A stretch of 64,000 bases of DNA from Chitinophaga sp. Ak27 (lineage in GTDB: Bacteria; Bacteroidota; Bacteroidia; Chitinophagales; Chitinophagaceae): contig NZ_JABAOB010000013.1 of the NCBI RefSeq assembly GCF_012726295.1, forward strand, positions 1 to 64,000, read 5' to 3'. The position numbers and the translations under genes are program-made. This document shows positions 1 through 8,622 of this stretch, in pieces. Under the pieces are notes generated by a model. It was not told where the DNA came from. It was given only the letters and a program-made list of their open reading frames with translations, and made no database searches. Position 1 is the first letter of the stretch. Every line of letters begins with the position of its first letter.

Positions 1-47
1 TTAGGCGTATATTGTTTAAATACCTGTTTAGTCTTAGTTTTGGCCAT
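1..47 (-). mobile_element. Possible transposase N-terminus, cut by the window edge
   Basis: Reading leftward from an ATG at 45-47 there is an open frame of 15 complete codons (MAKTKTKQVFKQYTP) that runs off the window. The pattern of a basic start followed by VFKxYxP resembles the first residues of IS1182-type DDE transposases, whose proteins begin with a similar VFKxYxxNQ stretch before an LLPPS motif. Only this short piece is visible, no terminal inverted repeat could be assigned, and the resemblance rests on memory of the family. It could equally be the start of an unrelated gene downstream of the amidohydrolase at 143-1426. Confidence 0.3.
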
Positions 48-79
48 AGTAATTTCAATGTGGTAATTAAAATTACTAA

Positions 80-110
80 TCGGCCCTTTCTCTGCAAAGA
101 AAAGGGCCGA
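80..110. terminator. Stem-loop between the left-edge ORF and the amidohydrolase
   Basis: A perfect 10-bp stem (TCGGCCCTTT / AAAGGGCCGA) encloses an 11-nt loop and is followed on the plus strand by CCTTTTT. On the minus strand, downstream of the amidohydrolase gene, it is followed by a weaker T-rich run. It fits an intrinsic terminator for the minus-strand amidohydrolase operon, or a bidirectional one. Confidence 0.5.
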
Positions 111-142
111 CCTTTTTGGTCAGCCCCATACTTACTCCCCAA

Positions 143-1426
143 TTATTTCAAACCATATTTCTGCTCATACTTCACATTCAACTGCTTTTGTTTATTATCC
201 AGGTTGATTTCTCTTCCCTGGATAAACGCCTGTGTAATAACACTCGACTTCATATCTAGCATATCCCCGTTGCTCACCGCAATGTTGGCGTCTTTACCTG
301 GTTCCAGCGAACCAGCGATGTTATCGATACCCAGTATTCTGGCTGCATTGAGGGTAACGGCCGACAATGCCTGTTCCTTGCTAAGTCCGTAAGTAGCTGC
401 GGTACCTGCTTCAAAGCCCAGGTTGCGTTGCTGCCAGAACCCTTCATTGCTCAGGCAATACAATACGCCGGCTTTCTGTAACAGCGCAGCTGTTTTATAA
501 GACTGATCCACATCATCATCTTGCATGAGGGGCAGGCTATGCGGCTGCGTTAACACTACCGGGATATTACTTTTCTGCAGGATATCGGCAATCAGCCAGG
601 CATCAGTACCTCCCACAATAACTACATCTATACTAAACTCTTTTGCGAAATCTATGGCCAACAGCATTTCCTTTACCAGGTCGCAGTGAATGAACAACTT
701 TTGTTCTTTATTAAACAGGCGGCGCATGGATTCAAATTTGAGATTGGTAGCACTGTGTTTCCCTTCTTTCAGCCAGGCATTGGCTTCCCGGAAAAACGTC
801 CTTACCTTTTCTATCTGCTCCAGGGCTGCTTTTGTTCTGTCGTTAGTAGCAGGCCCGCTACCACTGCCCACCGGTATCAGACGGGGCATAAAGAAGTGTA
901 GTGCATTATCTGTTTTATAGGCTGCATCTTCCCAGTTCCAGGCATCCAGCTGCACCACGGAAGAGGCGCCGCTAACAAGGCCTCCCTGCGGCGTTATCTG
1001 TGCCAGTAATATACCATTGGAGCGCAGCGTATTAATTACTTTGGAATCGGCATTATATGCAATAATAGAACGAACGGACGGATTGATTTCACCTACTTCC
1101 CGGAGATCGATGGTGGCACGTACACTTTCAAACTCTACCAGTCCCAGGCTGGTTTCCGGCGCTATGATACCCGGATATACGTGCTGTCCTTTCAAATCCA
1201 TTACGGTAGCATCACCGGCAGCCGCTATATTACTGCCAACCGCTGTAATTTTTCCCTGGCTGAAAGCGATGCTACCATTTTCAATTACCTGTCCATTACC
1301 TACATGAATGGTGGCATGAGTGAGGTAAACCGGTTTTTGTTGCGCCGGCGCTGGGGAAATTGTTTCCTGTGCATAGGCAGAGTGTAGTCCCATGGCTAAT
1401 CCCAGCAAAATAATATTTTTATTCAT
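143..1426 (-). CDS. Exported amidohydrolase-family protein, probably lacking the metal centre
   Basis: The 427-residue product starts with a signal peptide (about residues 1-20, ending AYAQ) and has the beta-sandwich halves and C-terminal signature (AxxxVTLNAARILGI, then LEPGKDANIAV) of imidazolonepropionase-like amidohydrolases. The place where family members carry the metal-binding HxH (after the YPG turn, near residue 85-95) reads GIIAPETSLG, so the first two metal ligands are missing. It is the second gene of a two-gene minus-strand operon; the larger paralogue ends 38 bp upstream. Such pairs are common in Bacteroidota and are often assumed to act on peptides or cyclic amides in the periplasm, but the substrate is unknown. 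A non-catalytic partner or scaffold role for this subunit is inference. Confidence 0.75.
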   Translation of the reverse strand: MNKNIILLGLAMGLHSAYAQETISPAPAQQKPVYLTHATIHVGNGQVIENGSIAFSQGKITAVGSNIAAAGDATVMDLKGQHVYPGIIAPETSLGLVEFESVRATIDLREVGEINPSVRSIIAYNADSKVINTLRSNGILLAQITPQGGLVSGASSVVQLDAWNWEDAAYKTDNALHFFMPRLIPVGSGSGPATNDRTKAALEQIEKVRTFFREANAWLKEGKHSATNLKFESMRRLFNKEQKLFIHCDLVKEMLLAIDFAKEFSIDVVIVGGTDAWLIADILQKSNIPVVLTQPHSLPLMQDDDVDQSYKTAALLQKAGVLYCLSNEGFWQQRNLGFEAGTAATYGLSKEQALSAVTLNAARILGIDNIAGSLEPGKDANIAVSNGDMLDMKSSVITQAFIQGREINLDNKQKQLNVKYEQKYGLK

Positions 1427-1464
1427 TGAGCAATTTGCTTAAAGTGTTTCAAAATAATGGCTGG

Positions 1465-4400
1465 CTAGTAGCCGATCGCCTGTTGGTGTCCTCCCTGCAG
1501 ATCTTCACAGTGGTACATTTCATCTGGCACAAAAGTGGCTTTCTGTGTAGGCGTACCTTTCTTCTTTTCTGCCAGCATGCGCTGTATCAGGCGATTGCGC
1601 TCAGCGGTAATGCGGCTGCGTAGCTGCAAGTCGTATTCCCGGTCAAATTCTACGATACCATCTACAATCGTTTTTTCTGCCTTCGCATAAATGCTCAGCG
1701 GGTCATCACTCCACAGTACTACGTCTGCATCTTTACCTACCTTGATACTTCCCATACGGCTATCTACGTGCAGGAGTTTCGCCGGATTCAGGGTCACCAT
1801 TTTGAGTGCATCTTCTTCACTCACACCACCATACTTAATGGTTTTGGCTGCTTCCTGGTTGAGCCGGCGGGCCATTTCTGCATCATCTGAGTTGATGGCG
1901 GTTACTACGCCCACTTTGTGCATAATGGCGGCATTATAAGGGATAGCATCCTGTACCTCCATTTTGTAAGCCCACCAGTCAGCAAACGTTCCTGCGCCGG
2001 CGCCATGCGCCTTCATTTTATCTGCTACCTTATATCCTTCGAGGATATGGGTAAAGGTATTAACCCGGAAGTGGAAGCTGTCTGCCACATGCATGAGCAT
2101 ATTGATTTCGCTCTGTACATAAGAGTGACAAGTAATAAACCGCCGTTGGTGCAATATCTCTACTAACGCATCCAGCTCCAGGTCACGACGTTTGCCGGCA
2201 CCTTGTCTTTCGTAGTCACGGGCACGGGTAAACGCATCCATGTATATTTGTTCTACGCCCATCCTGGTTTGCGGGAAGCGAACGGTATTCCGCTCTCCCC
2301 AGTTGGATTGCTTCACATTTTCACCCAATGCAAACTTGATAAACGGATCCCAGTTGGTGACTTTCAGCCGTTCTGCATTTTGTCCCCAGCGGAGTTTAAC
2401 TAACTGGGATTGTCCACCAATAGCATTGGCGCTGCCGTGCAGTAGGTGTGAAGCAGTGACCCCACCGCTGAGTTGCCGGTAAATATTAACATCCTCGGGG
2501 TTCAGCACATCTGCAATTCTCACCTCCGATGTCACCGACTGGGAAGATTCATTGACGCCTTTGCTGATAGCGATATGGGAATGTTCGTCGATAATACCGG
2601 CAGATAAATGTTTACCCGTACCATCTATCACCCGGGCGCCACCGGCAGACAGCCCCTTGCCTATCTGAGTAATTTTACCATTTCGGATCAATACGTCAGT
2701 ATTTTCCAGTTTGCCATCTTTTTCACCTGTCCAGACAGTAGCATTTTTGATAAGCAGGTCCTGTTGTTGCGGGAGTTTTTCCCAGCCGTAACCATTGAAT
2801 GGATAGTACATGGGGCCAACCGTTACAGGCGCTTTTGCTTTTGTTGTATCATCTTTCTCTGATATTGCTTTAACGAATACTGCATTCCATTTTACGAGGT
2901 TGCCGCTGGTATCAGATCCGGTGCCTGTCCAGCCGTTATCACTGATGATTCCACTCAGGCGTATGCTGCTTTTACTGTTTTTGCTCAGTGGCAGCGACAA
3001 GACAACGAGTTTACCATTGATATCGATATGTCCGGACAGGGTGTCCTGTTGTAATACTGACAGGGCGGGCGATACCGGGGTTCCTTTGATATTTACGGTG
3101 TAACTGGCGCCATTGCTGAGGTTAACGGTGTATGCCCCACGAACATCATTCCATCCATCAGCTTTGATGATATAGCGATTACCCTGAACCCAGTTTTGAT
3201 AAAGAATAGTTTTATCGTTGAAGACAGGGCCCGAAGTAATGAGGAAATTAGCCAGTTTGCCTGCTTCCAGGCTCCCTACTTTATCATATGCTTTTATCAG
3301 GGTGGCTGGTGTTTTGGTCAATGCTTCCAGTGCTTTTTGTTCGCTGAGCCCATAAGCGATGGCTTTGCGCACATTGGCCAGGAACTGTTTTACGTCCTTC
3401 AGATCGGCGGCAGTAAGACAGAAGGGAATGTTCGCTTTTTCAAAGGCGGCAGGCGAGGTGGGCGCCATTTCCCAGTGTTTCATATCCGCCAGTGCTACGA
3501 AGCGTGCGTCATTAGGGTCTTCTACATCAATCGCATTGGGAAAATTAAGTGGCACTATAAACGTTGCTTTGGTAGCAGCCATTTCAGGGATGCGCTGGTA
3601 TTCATTTCCACTGGCTTTGATGATATATTGTACGCCAAATTCATCCCCAATTTTATCGGCTCTCAGTACATCCCATTTATCAGCGGCTTCAAAAAGCTGC
3701 GGTAAGGACTGGTTGGCATTCCATGCCTGCAAGCTAAGGTTGATTCCTTCTTTTGCTGGCTGTGATTTATACCACTGCGCATCCAGATACGTCTGGCGCA
3801 GCAGGGCAATGCTGCCCATCAGCGAGTTGGGATAATTTTGTGTGGAAGTACCTTTATCGAAAGAGTATGCTGCTGCCGCTCTTTCGCGGAGCATCACTTT
3901 ATTTTCTTTCGCGGTGGCCAATGTTACCAGGGCGGCAGTGCCACGGGCAATGCCATCAGGTTGCTGTGTTAGTACAGTGCCAAATCCTGCTTCCCGCAGG
4001 GGGGCTGCCTTTCCATCGTCTGCCACAAACAGGTCGGCCGCATTGATTTCGCTTCTGATTGCCTGGTTCCAGCCGTATGCCCCTTTGGTGTTAGAGAGAA
4101 ACTGCGGGGCCGCATTCCAGGCGGAGCCGCCGCGTTTGGGCTCAGATAAGCCGTAGTTGCTGTATAAATCTACAAAAGAAGGGTAAATATACTTTCCTTT
4201 ACAATCCACTACCACGGCGTCTTTCGGGATGGTTATGGAAGTACCCGCCTCCACAATCTTTCCATCCCGGATCAACAGCGTTGCATTATTCAGGGTAGTT
4301 TGGGCATCCCTGATGATGGTGGCATGTGTAAAGGCAAAACAGCCTTCCCGGGGATCGGCAATGCCATTTACAGGAAAAGTTTCCTGGGCATGCACATAAG

Positions 4401-4512
4401 AGCCGGTCGACAGTAACAGCAACACCAGCCATTTGCTGCGATGCCGGTTCAGCGCATAGGTTATACACCGTGATAGCAGGGCGCGCACGGGTTTCTCAAA
4501 AGCTTTTTTCAT
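1465..4512 (-). CDS. Exported two-domain amidohydrolase
   Basis: This 1015-residue protein begins with a basic stretch and a hydrophobic segment (about residues 28-43, ending YVHAQ) that fits a signal peptide, although the long basic n-region is unusual. Two amidohydrolase domains follow. In the first (about 60-450) the HxH position reads DLYSNYG, so it is degenerate. The second (about 590-960) keeps DEHSHI near residue 641-646, later histidines (TCHSYVQ about 796, THILEG about 822) and the metal-binding aspartate in NSDDAEM about 876, so it should be active. The C-terminal tail of about 50 residues is polar. The gene is first in an operon with the degenerate paralogue at 143-1426. Substrate unknown. 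Confidence 0.85.
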   Translation of the reverse strand: MKKAFEKPVRALLSRCITYALNRHRSKWLVLLLLSTGSYVHAQETFPVNGIADPREGCFAFTHATIIRDAQTTLNNATLLIRDGKIVEAGTSITIPKDAVVVDCKGKYIYPSFVDLYSNYGLSEPKRGGSAWNAAPQFLSNTKGAYGWNQAIRSEINAADLFVADDGKAAPLREAGFGTVLTQQPDGIARGTAALVTLATAKENKVMLRERAAAAYSFDKGTSTQNYPNSLMGSIALLRQTYLDAQWYKSQPAKEGINLSLQAWNANQSLPQLFEAADKWDVLRADKIGDEFGVQYIIKASGNEYQRIPEMAATKATFIVPLNFPNAIDVEDPNDARFVALADMKHWEMAPTSPAAFEKANIPFCLTAADLKDVKQFLANVRKAIAYGLSEQKALEALTKTPATLIKAYDKVGSLEAGKLANFLITSGPVFNDKTILYQNWVQGNRYIIKADGWNDVRGAYTVNLSNGASYTVNIKGTPVSPALSVLQQDTLSGHIDINGKLVVLSLPLSKNSKSSIRLSGIISDNGWTGTGSDTSGNLVKWNAVFVKAISEKDDTTKAKAPVTVGPMYYPFNGYGWEKLPQQQDLLIKNATVWTGEKDGKLENTDVLIRNGKITQIGKGLSAGGARVIDGTGKHLSAGIIDEHSHIAISKGVNESSQSVTSEVRIADVLNPEDVNIYRQLSGGVTASHLLHGSANAIGGQSQLVKLRWGQNAERLKVTNWDPFIKFALGENVKQSNWGERNTVRFPQTRMGVEQIYMDAFTRARDYERQGAGKRRDLELDALVEILHQRRFITCHSYVQSEINMLMHVADSFHFRVNTFTHILEGYKVADKMKAHGAGAGTFADWWAYKMEVQDAIPYNAAIMHKVGVVTAINSDDAEMARRLNQEAAKTIKYGGVSEEDALKMVTLNPAKLLHVDSRMGSIKVGKDADVVLWSDDPLSIYAKAEKTIVDGIVEFDREYDLQLRSRITAERNRLIQRMLAEKKKGTPTQKATFVPDEMYHCEDLQGGHQQAIGY

Positions 4513-4653
4513 GTAAATCGATAGTTTTCGGTTCAGATTCCGTTGATCGGCTAAAAATAGTAAATCATTGAGGTGGCTGTTAGTAAAACGGCATATTTTT
4601 TATGAGTGGTAAAGCCGGATTCCAAATTTTGGATTCACACGAAAAAGGGATAA

Positions 4654-4681
4654 TTTGACAAAAGATTACACCTTAAGTTTG
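4654..4681 (+). promoter_or_regulatory. Likely promoter of the small secreted protein
   Basis: TAAGTTTG at 4674-4681 fits the Bacteroidota -7 consensus TAnnTTTG, and TTTG at 4654-4657 could be the -33 element, although the 16-nt spacer is shorter than the usual 19-21. The ATG at 4709 would follow a leader of about 20 nt. Confidence 0.4.
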
Positions 4682-4708
4682 TTTAAATTCGTATAATACT
4701 CGCTGATT

Positions 4709-5143
4709 ATGAAGATTATTTCCGCTTATACGCTGTTACTGCTGGTCTGCCTGGTGGCAGTAACTACCGGTGTCCAGGCACAGGCAAACGATACAGCAGC
4801 TATTTCAAGAGGACGCTGGACAATAGAAGGACGTGCCAATAAGATAACCGATAAAATCTCTCATAAACTGAACCTGAACAGGGCCCAAACGGAGAAGATC
4901 TATGTTATAAATGAGGACATTGTTCGCCGGATGGATGCGGTAAAAAAGAACGCATCGCTCTCAAAAAAAGAGCGCATGACCCAGTTTAAAGCACTCGATT
5001 CAGAACGTAGCCAGCGTTTCAAAACAGTATTTACCGCATCGCAATACAAAAAGTGGAATGACTGGGAAATGAATAAGAAAGAGCACCTGGAGGCAAGGAT
5101 GGAAAAAAAGCGGCAGAAAAAAGAACTGAAAAATGGACAATAA
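4709..5143 (+). CDS. Small secreted helical, basic protein of unknown function
   Basis: The 144-residue product has a clear signal peptide (about 1-24, ending VQAQA). The rest is predicted to be almost all helical and highly charged, with a lysine-rich C-terminus (EKKRQKKELKNGQ). Repeated blocks such as LNLNRAQTEKIYVINED and MTQFKALDSERSQRFKTVFT resemble the Spy/CpxP-like and DUF4890-like periplasmic proteins of Bacteroidota, which are short exported helical proteins with an L-x-L-x-x-x-Q pattern. A periplasmic chaperone-like role is therefore possible but not shown. It is transcribed divergently from the amidohydrolase operon and is followed by the glycerate kinase gene after 96 bp. Confidence 0.7.
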   Translation: MKIISAYTLLLLVCLVAVTTGVQAQANDTAAISRGRWTIEGRANKITDKISHKLNLNRAQTEKIYVINEDIVRRMDAVKKNASLSKKERMTQFKALDSERSQRFKTVFTASQYKKWNDWEMNKKEHLEARMEKKRQKKELKNGQ

Positions 5144-5239
5144 CGCCTGATATACGAGGCAAAAATATACACCGTTGAAGCGAATGATCTTGGTAAATAC
5201 GCTGAGATCATTCGCTTCAATAGCTTTTAAACCTATCGT

Positions 5240-6574
5240 ATGGATACAGCCGTTCACGATATTCAACAGATTTTCCGGTATGCGGTAGCGGCAGTACACC
5301 CGGCCAACCTCATGCAGCAACATGTAGCTGTGTTACCTGGCGCCCACCGCATCCGGGTGGCCGACCATATCTATACATTGGCGGCAGAAGGAAAAGTGTG
5401 GATATTGGGCGCAGGAAAAGCCGCTGCTGCCATGGCCGCGGAGCTGGAAAAGATATTGAGTAAACACTTCCCCCTGCAGGGGCTGGTGGTGACAAAATAT
5501 GGTCATGCACTGCCTTTAAAGCAACTGTCGCTCCTGGAAGCAGGGCATCCTGTACCGGATGAAAACAGTGTAACCGCCACCGTTAAGCTGCTGGAAATAG
5601 CCCGCCAAGTGCAGGCGGATGACCTGGTGTTTTTCCTCCTATCCGGCGGCGCGTCGGCATTGCTGGCCGATGTACCGGCAGGTAGTACGCTGCGGGAAGT
5701 GCAGCAATTATTTGAAGCTTTGCTCAAAAGTGGAGCAGATATCGGGGAGATGAATACCGTACGTAAGCACCTTTCTTCGGTGAAAGGCGGTCAGCTCGCA
5801 CAGCTCATTCGTCCTGCCAGGCTATGTACCCTGATCTTAAGCGATGTGGTGGGCGATGATCTGAGCGTTATTGGTTCCGGTCCTACAGTGGCCGATCCAT
5901 CTACATTTCAGGATACCTTGTCTATTCTTAAGCAATACCATTTGCAGGACCAGCTACCTGCATCACTGTGGCAATACCTGCAACAAGGCGCCGCGGGCCT
6001 CATCGCTGAAACGCCGAAGCCGGGTGACGCCGACTTTAGCCATGTGTATAACTACCTGGCCGGAACCAACCGCATTGCGTTGAAAGCTGCAGCTGCCGAG
6101 GCAAAAGCGCTGGGCTACCATGCCCTGATTTTATCCGATACCGTTACCGGAGATGTACACGCGGTAGCTGCTATGCTCACCAAGGCATCGGAACGTTACC
6201 GCGGGCCTTTACCGGCCTGTTTACTGGCAGGTGGCGAAACCACCGTTAAAATAACCGGAACCGGTCTGGGAGGCCGCAACCAACAGCTTGCGCTGGAGAT
6301 GGGCATCGCCATTTCCGGAGATCCCAGGCTAACGTTTTTGAGCGGAGGTACCGATGGCGGCGATGGTCCTACCAATGCCGCCGGGGCTATCGTAAACGCA
6401 TCTACGATTGAAAATGCGGTCAATCACGAGCTGGACCCAAATAGTTTTCTGCGTAACAACGATGCCTGGCACTTCTTCTCAAAAGCAGGCGGGTTAATGA
6501 TTACAGGGCCCACGCAAACCAACGTAATGGATCTCATGATCTTACTGATCCATCCGGCGCCGCTTAAAATTTAA
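5240..6574 (+). CDS. Glycerate 2-kinase, MOFRL/DUF4147 family
   Basis: The product (444 residues, cytosolic) matches type II glycerate kinases, which phosphorylate D-glycerate to 2-phosphoglycerate with ATP. The N-terminal DUF4147 domain shows GAGKAAAAMA near residue 57, the glycine-rich LSGGASALLADVPAG near 134 and the NTVRKHLSSVKGGQLA signature near 173. The C-terminal MOFRL domain carries LGGRNQQLALEM and SGGTDGGDGPTNAAGA. Length is normal for the family. The next gene, uxuA, has its own promoter, so the two are neighbours in carbohydrate catabolism and not a strict operon. Glycerate could come from tartronate or hydroxypyruvate routes; the sequence does not say which. Confidence 0.9.
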   Translation: MDTAVHDIQQIFRYAVAAVHPANLMQQHVAVLPGAHRIRVADHIYTLAAEGKVWILGAGKAAAAMAAELEKILSKHFPLQGLVVTKYGHALPLKQLSLLEAGHPVPDENSVTATVKLLEIARQVQADDLVFFLLSGGASALLADVPAGSTLREVQQLFEALLKSGADIGEMNTVRKHLSSVKGGQLAQLIRPARLCTLILSDVVGDDLSVIGSGPTVADPSTFQDTLSILKQYHLQDQLPASLWQYLQQGAAGLIAETPKPGDADFSHVYNYLAGTNRIALKAAAAEAKALGYHALILSDTVTGDVHAVAAMLTKASERYRGPLPACLLAGGETTVKITGTGLGGRNQQLALEMGIAISGDPRLTFLSGGTDGGDGPTNAAGAIVNASTIENAVNHELDPNSFLRNNDAWHFFSKAGGLMITGPTQTNVMDLMILLIHPAPLKI

Positions 6575-6582
6575 AATCAAAG

Positions 6583-6613
6583 TTTGTATATGTGTAGATA
6601 GATTATATTTTTG
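6583..6613 (+). promoter_or_regulatory. uxuA promoter, consensus Bacteroidota type
   Basis: TTTG at 6583-6586 and TATTTTTG at 6606-6613 are separated by exactly 19 nt, a full match to the TTTG-N19-TAnnTTTG promoter of the phylum. Transcription should start near 6619-6621, ahead of the operator-like repeat at 6642-6655. Confidence 0.7.
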
Positions 6614-6641
6614 GGGTTTGGAATTAAAAATTCTGGATTTA

Positions 6642-6655
6642 CAATAAACGTATTG
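6642..6655. promoter_or_regulatory. Operator-like inverted repeat in the uxuA leader
   Basis: CAATA-AACG-TATTG is a perfect inverted repeat with 5-bp arms. On the minus strand it extends to TGCAATA-CGTT-TATTGTA with one mismatch. Its place between the predicted start of transcription and the ATG suits a repressor roadblock. It shares the half-site TGCAAT with the two LacI-like palindromes at 15215 and 54914. Confidence 0.4.
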
Positions 6656-6668
6656 CATTATGCTGAGA

Positions 6669-7835
6669 ATGGAACAGACATGGCGATGGTACGGGCCTAA
6701 CGATCCGGTTAGCTTGTCTGATATTAAACAGGCAGGAGCTACAGGTGTAGTAACAGCATTGCACCATGTACCCAATGGCGCGGTATGGACAAAGGAGGAG
6801 ATCTTAAAACGAAAGGCCGCTGTGGAAGCAGCAGGCCTTGCCTGGTCGGTAGTAGAGAGTGTACCGGTACATGAGGATATTAAAACGCAGCGTGGCCCTT
6901 TCCGGGATTATATCAGCAACTACCAGCAAACCCTGCGTAACCTGGCCGCCTGCGATATACGTACCGTCACCTATAATTTCATGCCGGTACTGGATTGGAC
7001 ACGCACCGACCTGTCATATACCGTGGAAGATGGCTCCAAAGCCCTGCGCTTTGAAAAAGCGGCTTTTATGGCATTCGATCTGTTCATGCTCCAAAGACCT
7101 GATGCGGAAAAGGACTATACTGAAGAAGAAATTGCCCGCGCCAAAGAGCATTTCGACAGCATGACTGAAGAAGACAAGGTTTTACTCCAGAAAAATGTCA
7201 TTGCCGGTTTACCCGGATCTGAAGAAAGCTTTACCTTGCAACAGTTTCAGGCTGCATTGGATACCTACAAAGGTATAGATGCCACCCAGCTGAAACTGCA
7301 TCTTTTTTACTTTTTACAGCAAATAGCACCTATTGCAGACGAAGTGGGTATTAAGCTGGCCATCCACCCGGATGATCCTCCTTTCCCTATTTTTGGGTTG
7401 CCCCGTATTGTAAGTACAGAGCAGGATGCCAGGGAACTGCTGATTGCCGCTCCCTATGCCGCCAATGGGCTGTGCTTCTGCACCGGCTCTTACGGCGTAC
7501 GGGCCGACAACGACCTTCCAGGAATGATAGAGCGATTGGGCGATCATATTCATTTTATTCACCTCCGCAGTACACAGCGGGATGCTCTGGGCAACTTTCA
7601 CGAAGCTAACCACCTGGAAGGCGATGTAGACATGTTTGCTGTAGTAAAAAACATCCTGCTGACCATGAAACGCCGCAATGTATCCATTCCAATGCGTCCC
7701 GATCACGGCCACCAGATGCTGGATGATTTGCATAAAAAAACCAATCCTGGCTACAGCGCCATTGGCCGTTTACGCGGACTGGCAGAACTGAGAGGCCTGG
7801 AAATGGGAATAGCCGGGGCCTTAGGCTCTGATTGA
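6669..7835 (+). CDS. uxuA: Mannonate dehydratase
   Basis: The product (388 residues from this start) dehydrates D-mannonate to 2-keto-3-deoxy-D-gluconate in glucuronate catabolism. Family hallmarks are the start MEQTWRWYGPNDPVSL, the HHVPNG turn, TYNFMPVLDWTRTDL, the metal-binding region IHPDDPPFPIFGLPRI, and LRSTQRD and MRPDHGHQM near the C-terminus. An alternative ATG nine bases upstream (6660) would add MLR; the internal ATG is preferred because homologues start MEQTW. It sits behind its own consensus promoter. The window also holds a GH105 unsaturated uronyl hydrolase, so uronate-containing polysaccharide use is a common theme. No isomerase or oxidoreductase partner is adjacent. Confidence 0.95.
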   Translation: MEQTWRWYGPNDPVSLSDIKQAGATGVVTALHHVPNGAVWTKEEILKRKAAVEAAGLAWSVVESVPVHEDIKTQRGPFRDYISNYQQTLRNLAACDIRTVTYNFMPVLDWTRTDLSYTVEDGSKALRFEKAAFMAFDLFMLQRPDAEKDYTEEEIARAKEHFDSMTEEDKVLLQKNVIAGLPGSEESFTLQQFQAALDTYKGIDATQLKLHLFYFLQQIAPIADEVGIKLAIHPDDPPFPIFGLPRIVSTEQDARELLIAAPYAANGLCFCTGSYGVRADNDLPGMIERLGDHIHFIHLRSTQRDALGNFHEANHLEGDVDMFAVVKNILLTMKRRNVSIPMRPDHGHQMLDDLHKKTNPGYSAIGRLRGLAELRGLEMGIAGALGSD

Positions 7836-8144
7836 CTGACATCTACCAGCATCAGGTCTGCACAAAGAGTAAAGGTGGGGATAAGCAATACCATCGTCGG
7901 ACTGAGATGCTACACCAGGGCAGAAAGCGTATTTGAACACATACCGTAATGGCTGATTACGCGTACAATTTACACTGCTCTATTTAAAATATTAAAAGAC
8001 CCGCCGCTGTGGTGGGTCTTTCTTATATAGCCCTGCCAACAATAGCTTTCCAGAAAGCATAGCAAAAAGCCGTTGCTTTTTTGTAGCATTGTACCAGGAT
8101 ACGAGATTTTATCAACTGCACATTTTTACTAAACCTACAATACG
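7836..8144. other. Intergenic stretch between uxuA and marR
   Basis: About 310 bp without a credible ORF. Apart from the strong terminator at 7995-8021 nothing recognisable was seen; a clear consensus promoter for the marR gene was not found. Confidence 0.6.
7995..8021 (+). terminator. Intrinsic terminator downstream of uxuA
   Basis: An 11-bp stem (AAAGACCCGCC / GGTGGGTCTTT, one G-T pair) with a 5-nt loop, followed by TCTTATAT. It is a good rho-independent terminator for uxuA. Confidence 0.8.
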
Positions 8145-8615
8145 ATGAGCGCAACAATAGATGCGAGATACGAGGCATGCCTGACCAAAAGACCTGATAA
8201 CCTCGCCCGCCTGATCAACCTGTTCAAAAAAGACATAGACCAGCGCATTACAGAAAGAATACAGGAACGTGGCTATAAAAATTTTAAACTGGGCGACATG
8301 GTCCTACTGGTACACATAGACCCACATGGTACCATCAACAATGACCTGGCCAGGAAAGCGCGCATCAGCAAGCAAGCCATGAGCAAAGTGGTAAAAAATC
8401 TAGAAGCAGAGAATTATATCAGCAGCCGTAAACACGATACCGACAACCGCGCCAGCCTCATTTTCCTGACTGAAAAAGGCAAGGAGTTTATGATCAATGT
8501 ATACGAAGCCGTAGATGAAATACAGGCAGGATATGAAGCAATTATCGGAGCAGACGCATTTTCCGATCTGAAAACTATTCTCAAAAAATTAAATGCAGGT
8601 TTAAACCTTACTTGA
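8145..8615 (+). CDS. MarR-family transcriptional regulator
   Basis: This 156-residue protein has the MarR winged helix-turn-helix: the recognition region LARKARISKQAMSKVVKNLEAENYI (about residues 65-90) followed by the wing KHDTDNRASLIFLTEKGKEF. The flanking helices would form the dimer interface. MarR proteins usually repress their own gene and neighbours and respond to small aromatic or oxidising ligands, but the ligand is not evident here. The gene is alone on the plus strand and its stop lies only 7 bp from that of the convergent FecR gene. Confidence 0.9.
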   Translation: MSATIDARYEACLTKRPDNLARLINLFKKDIDQRITERIQERGYKNFKLGDMVLLVHIDPHGTINNDLARKARISKQAMSKVVKNLEAENYISSRKHDTDNRASLIFLTEKGKEFMINVYEAVDEIQAGYEAIIGADAFSDLKTILKKLNAGLNLT

Positions 8616-8622
8616 TACCGCA

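Noticed and set aside
12..392. 126-codon plus-strand frame at the left edge
   Set aside because: Overlaps the 3' end of the amidohydrolase antisense and includes a terminator hairpin; not a gene.
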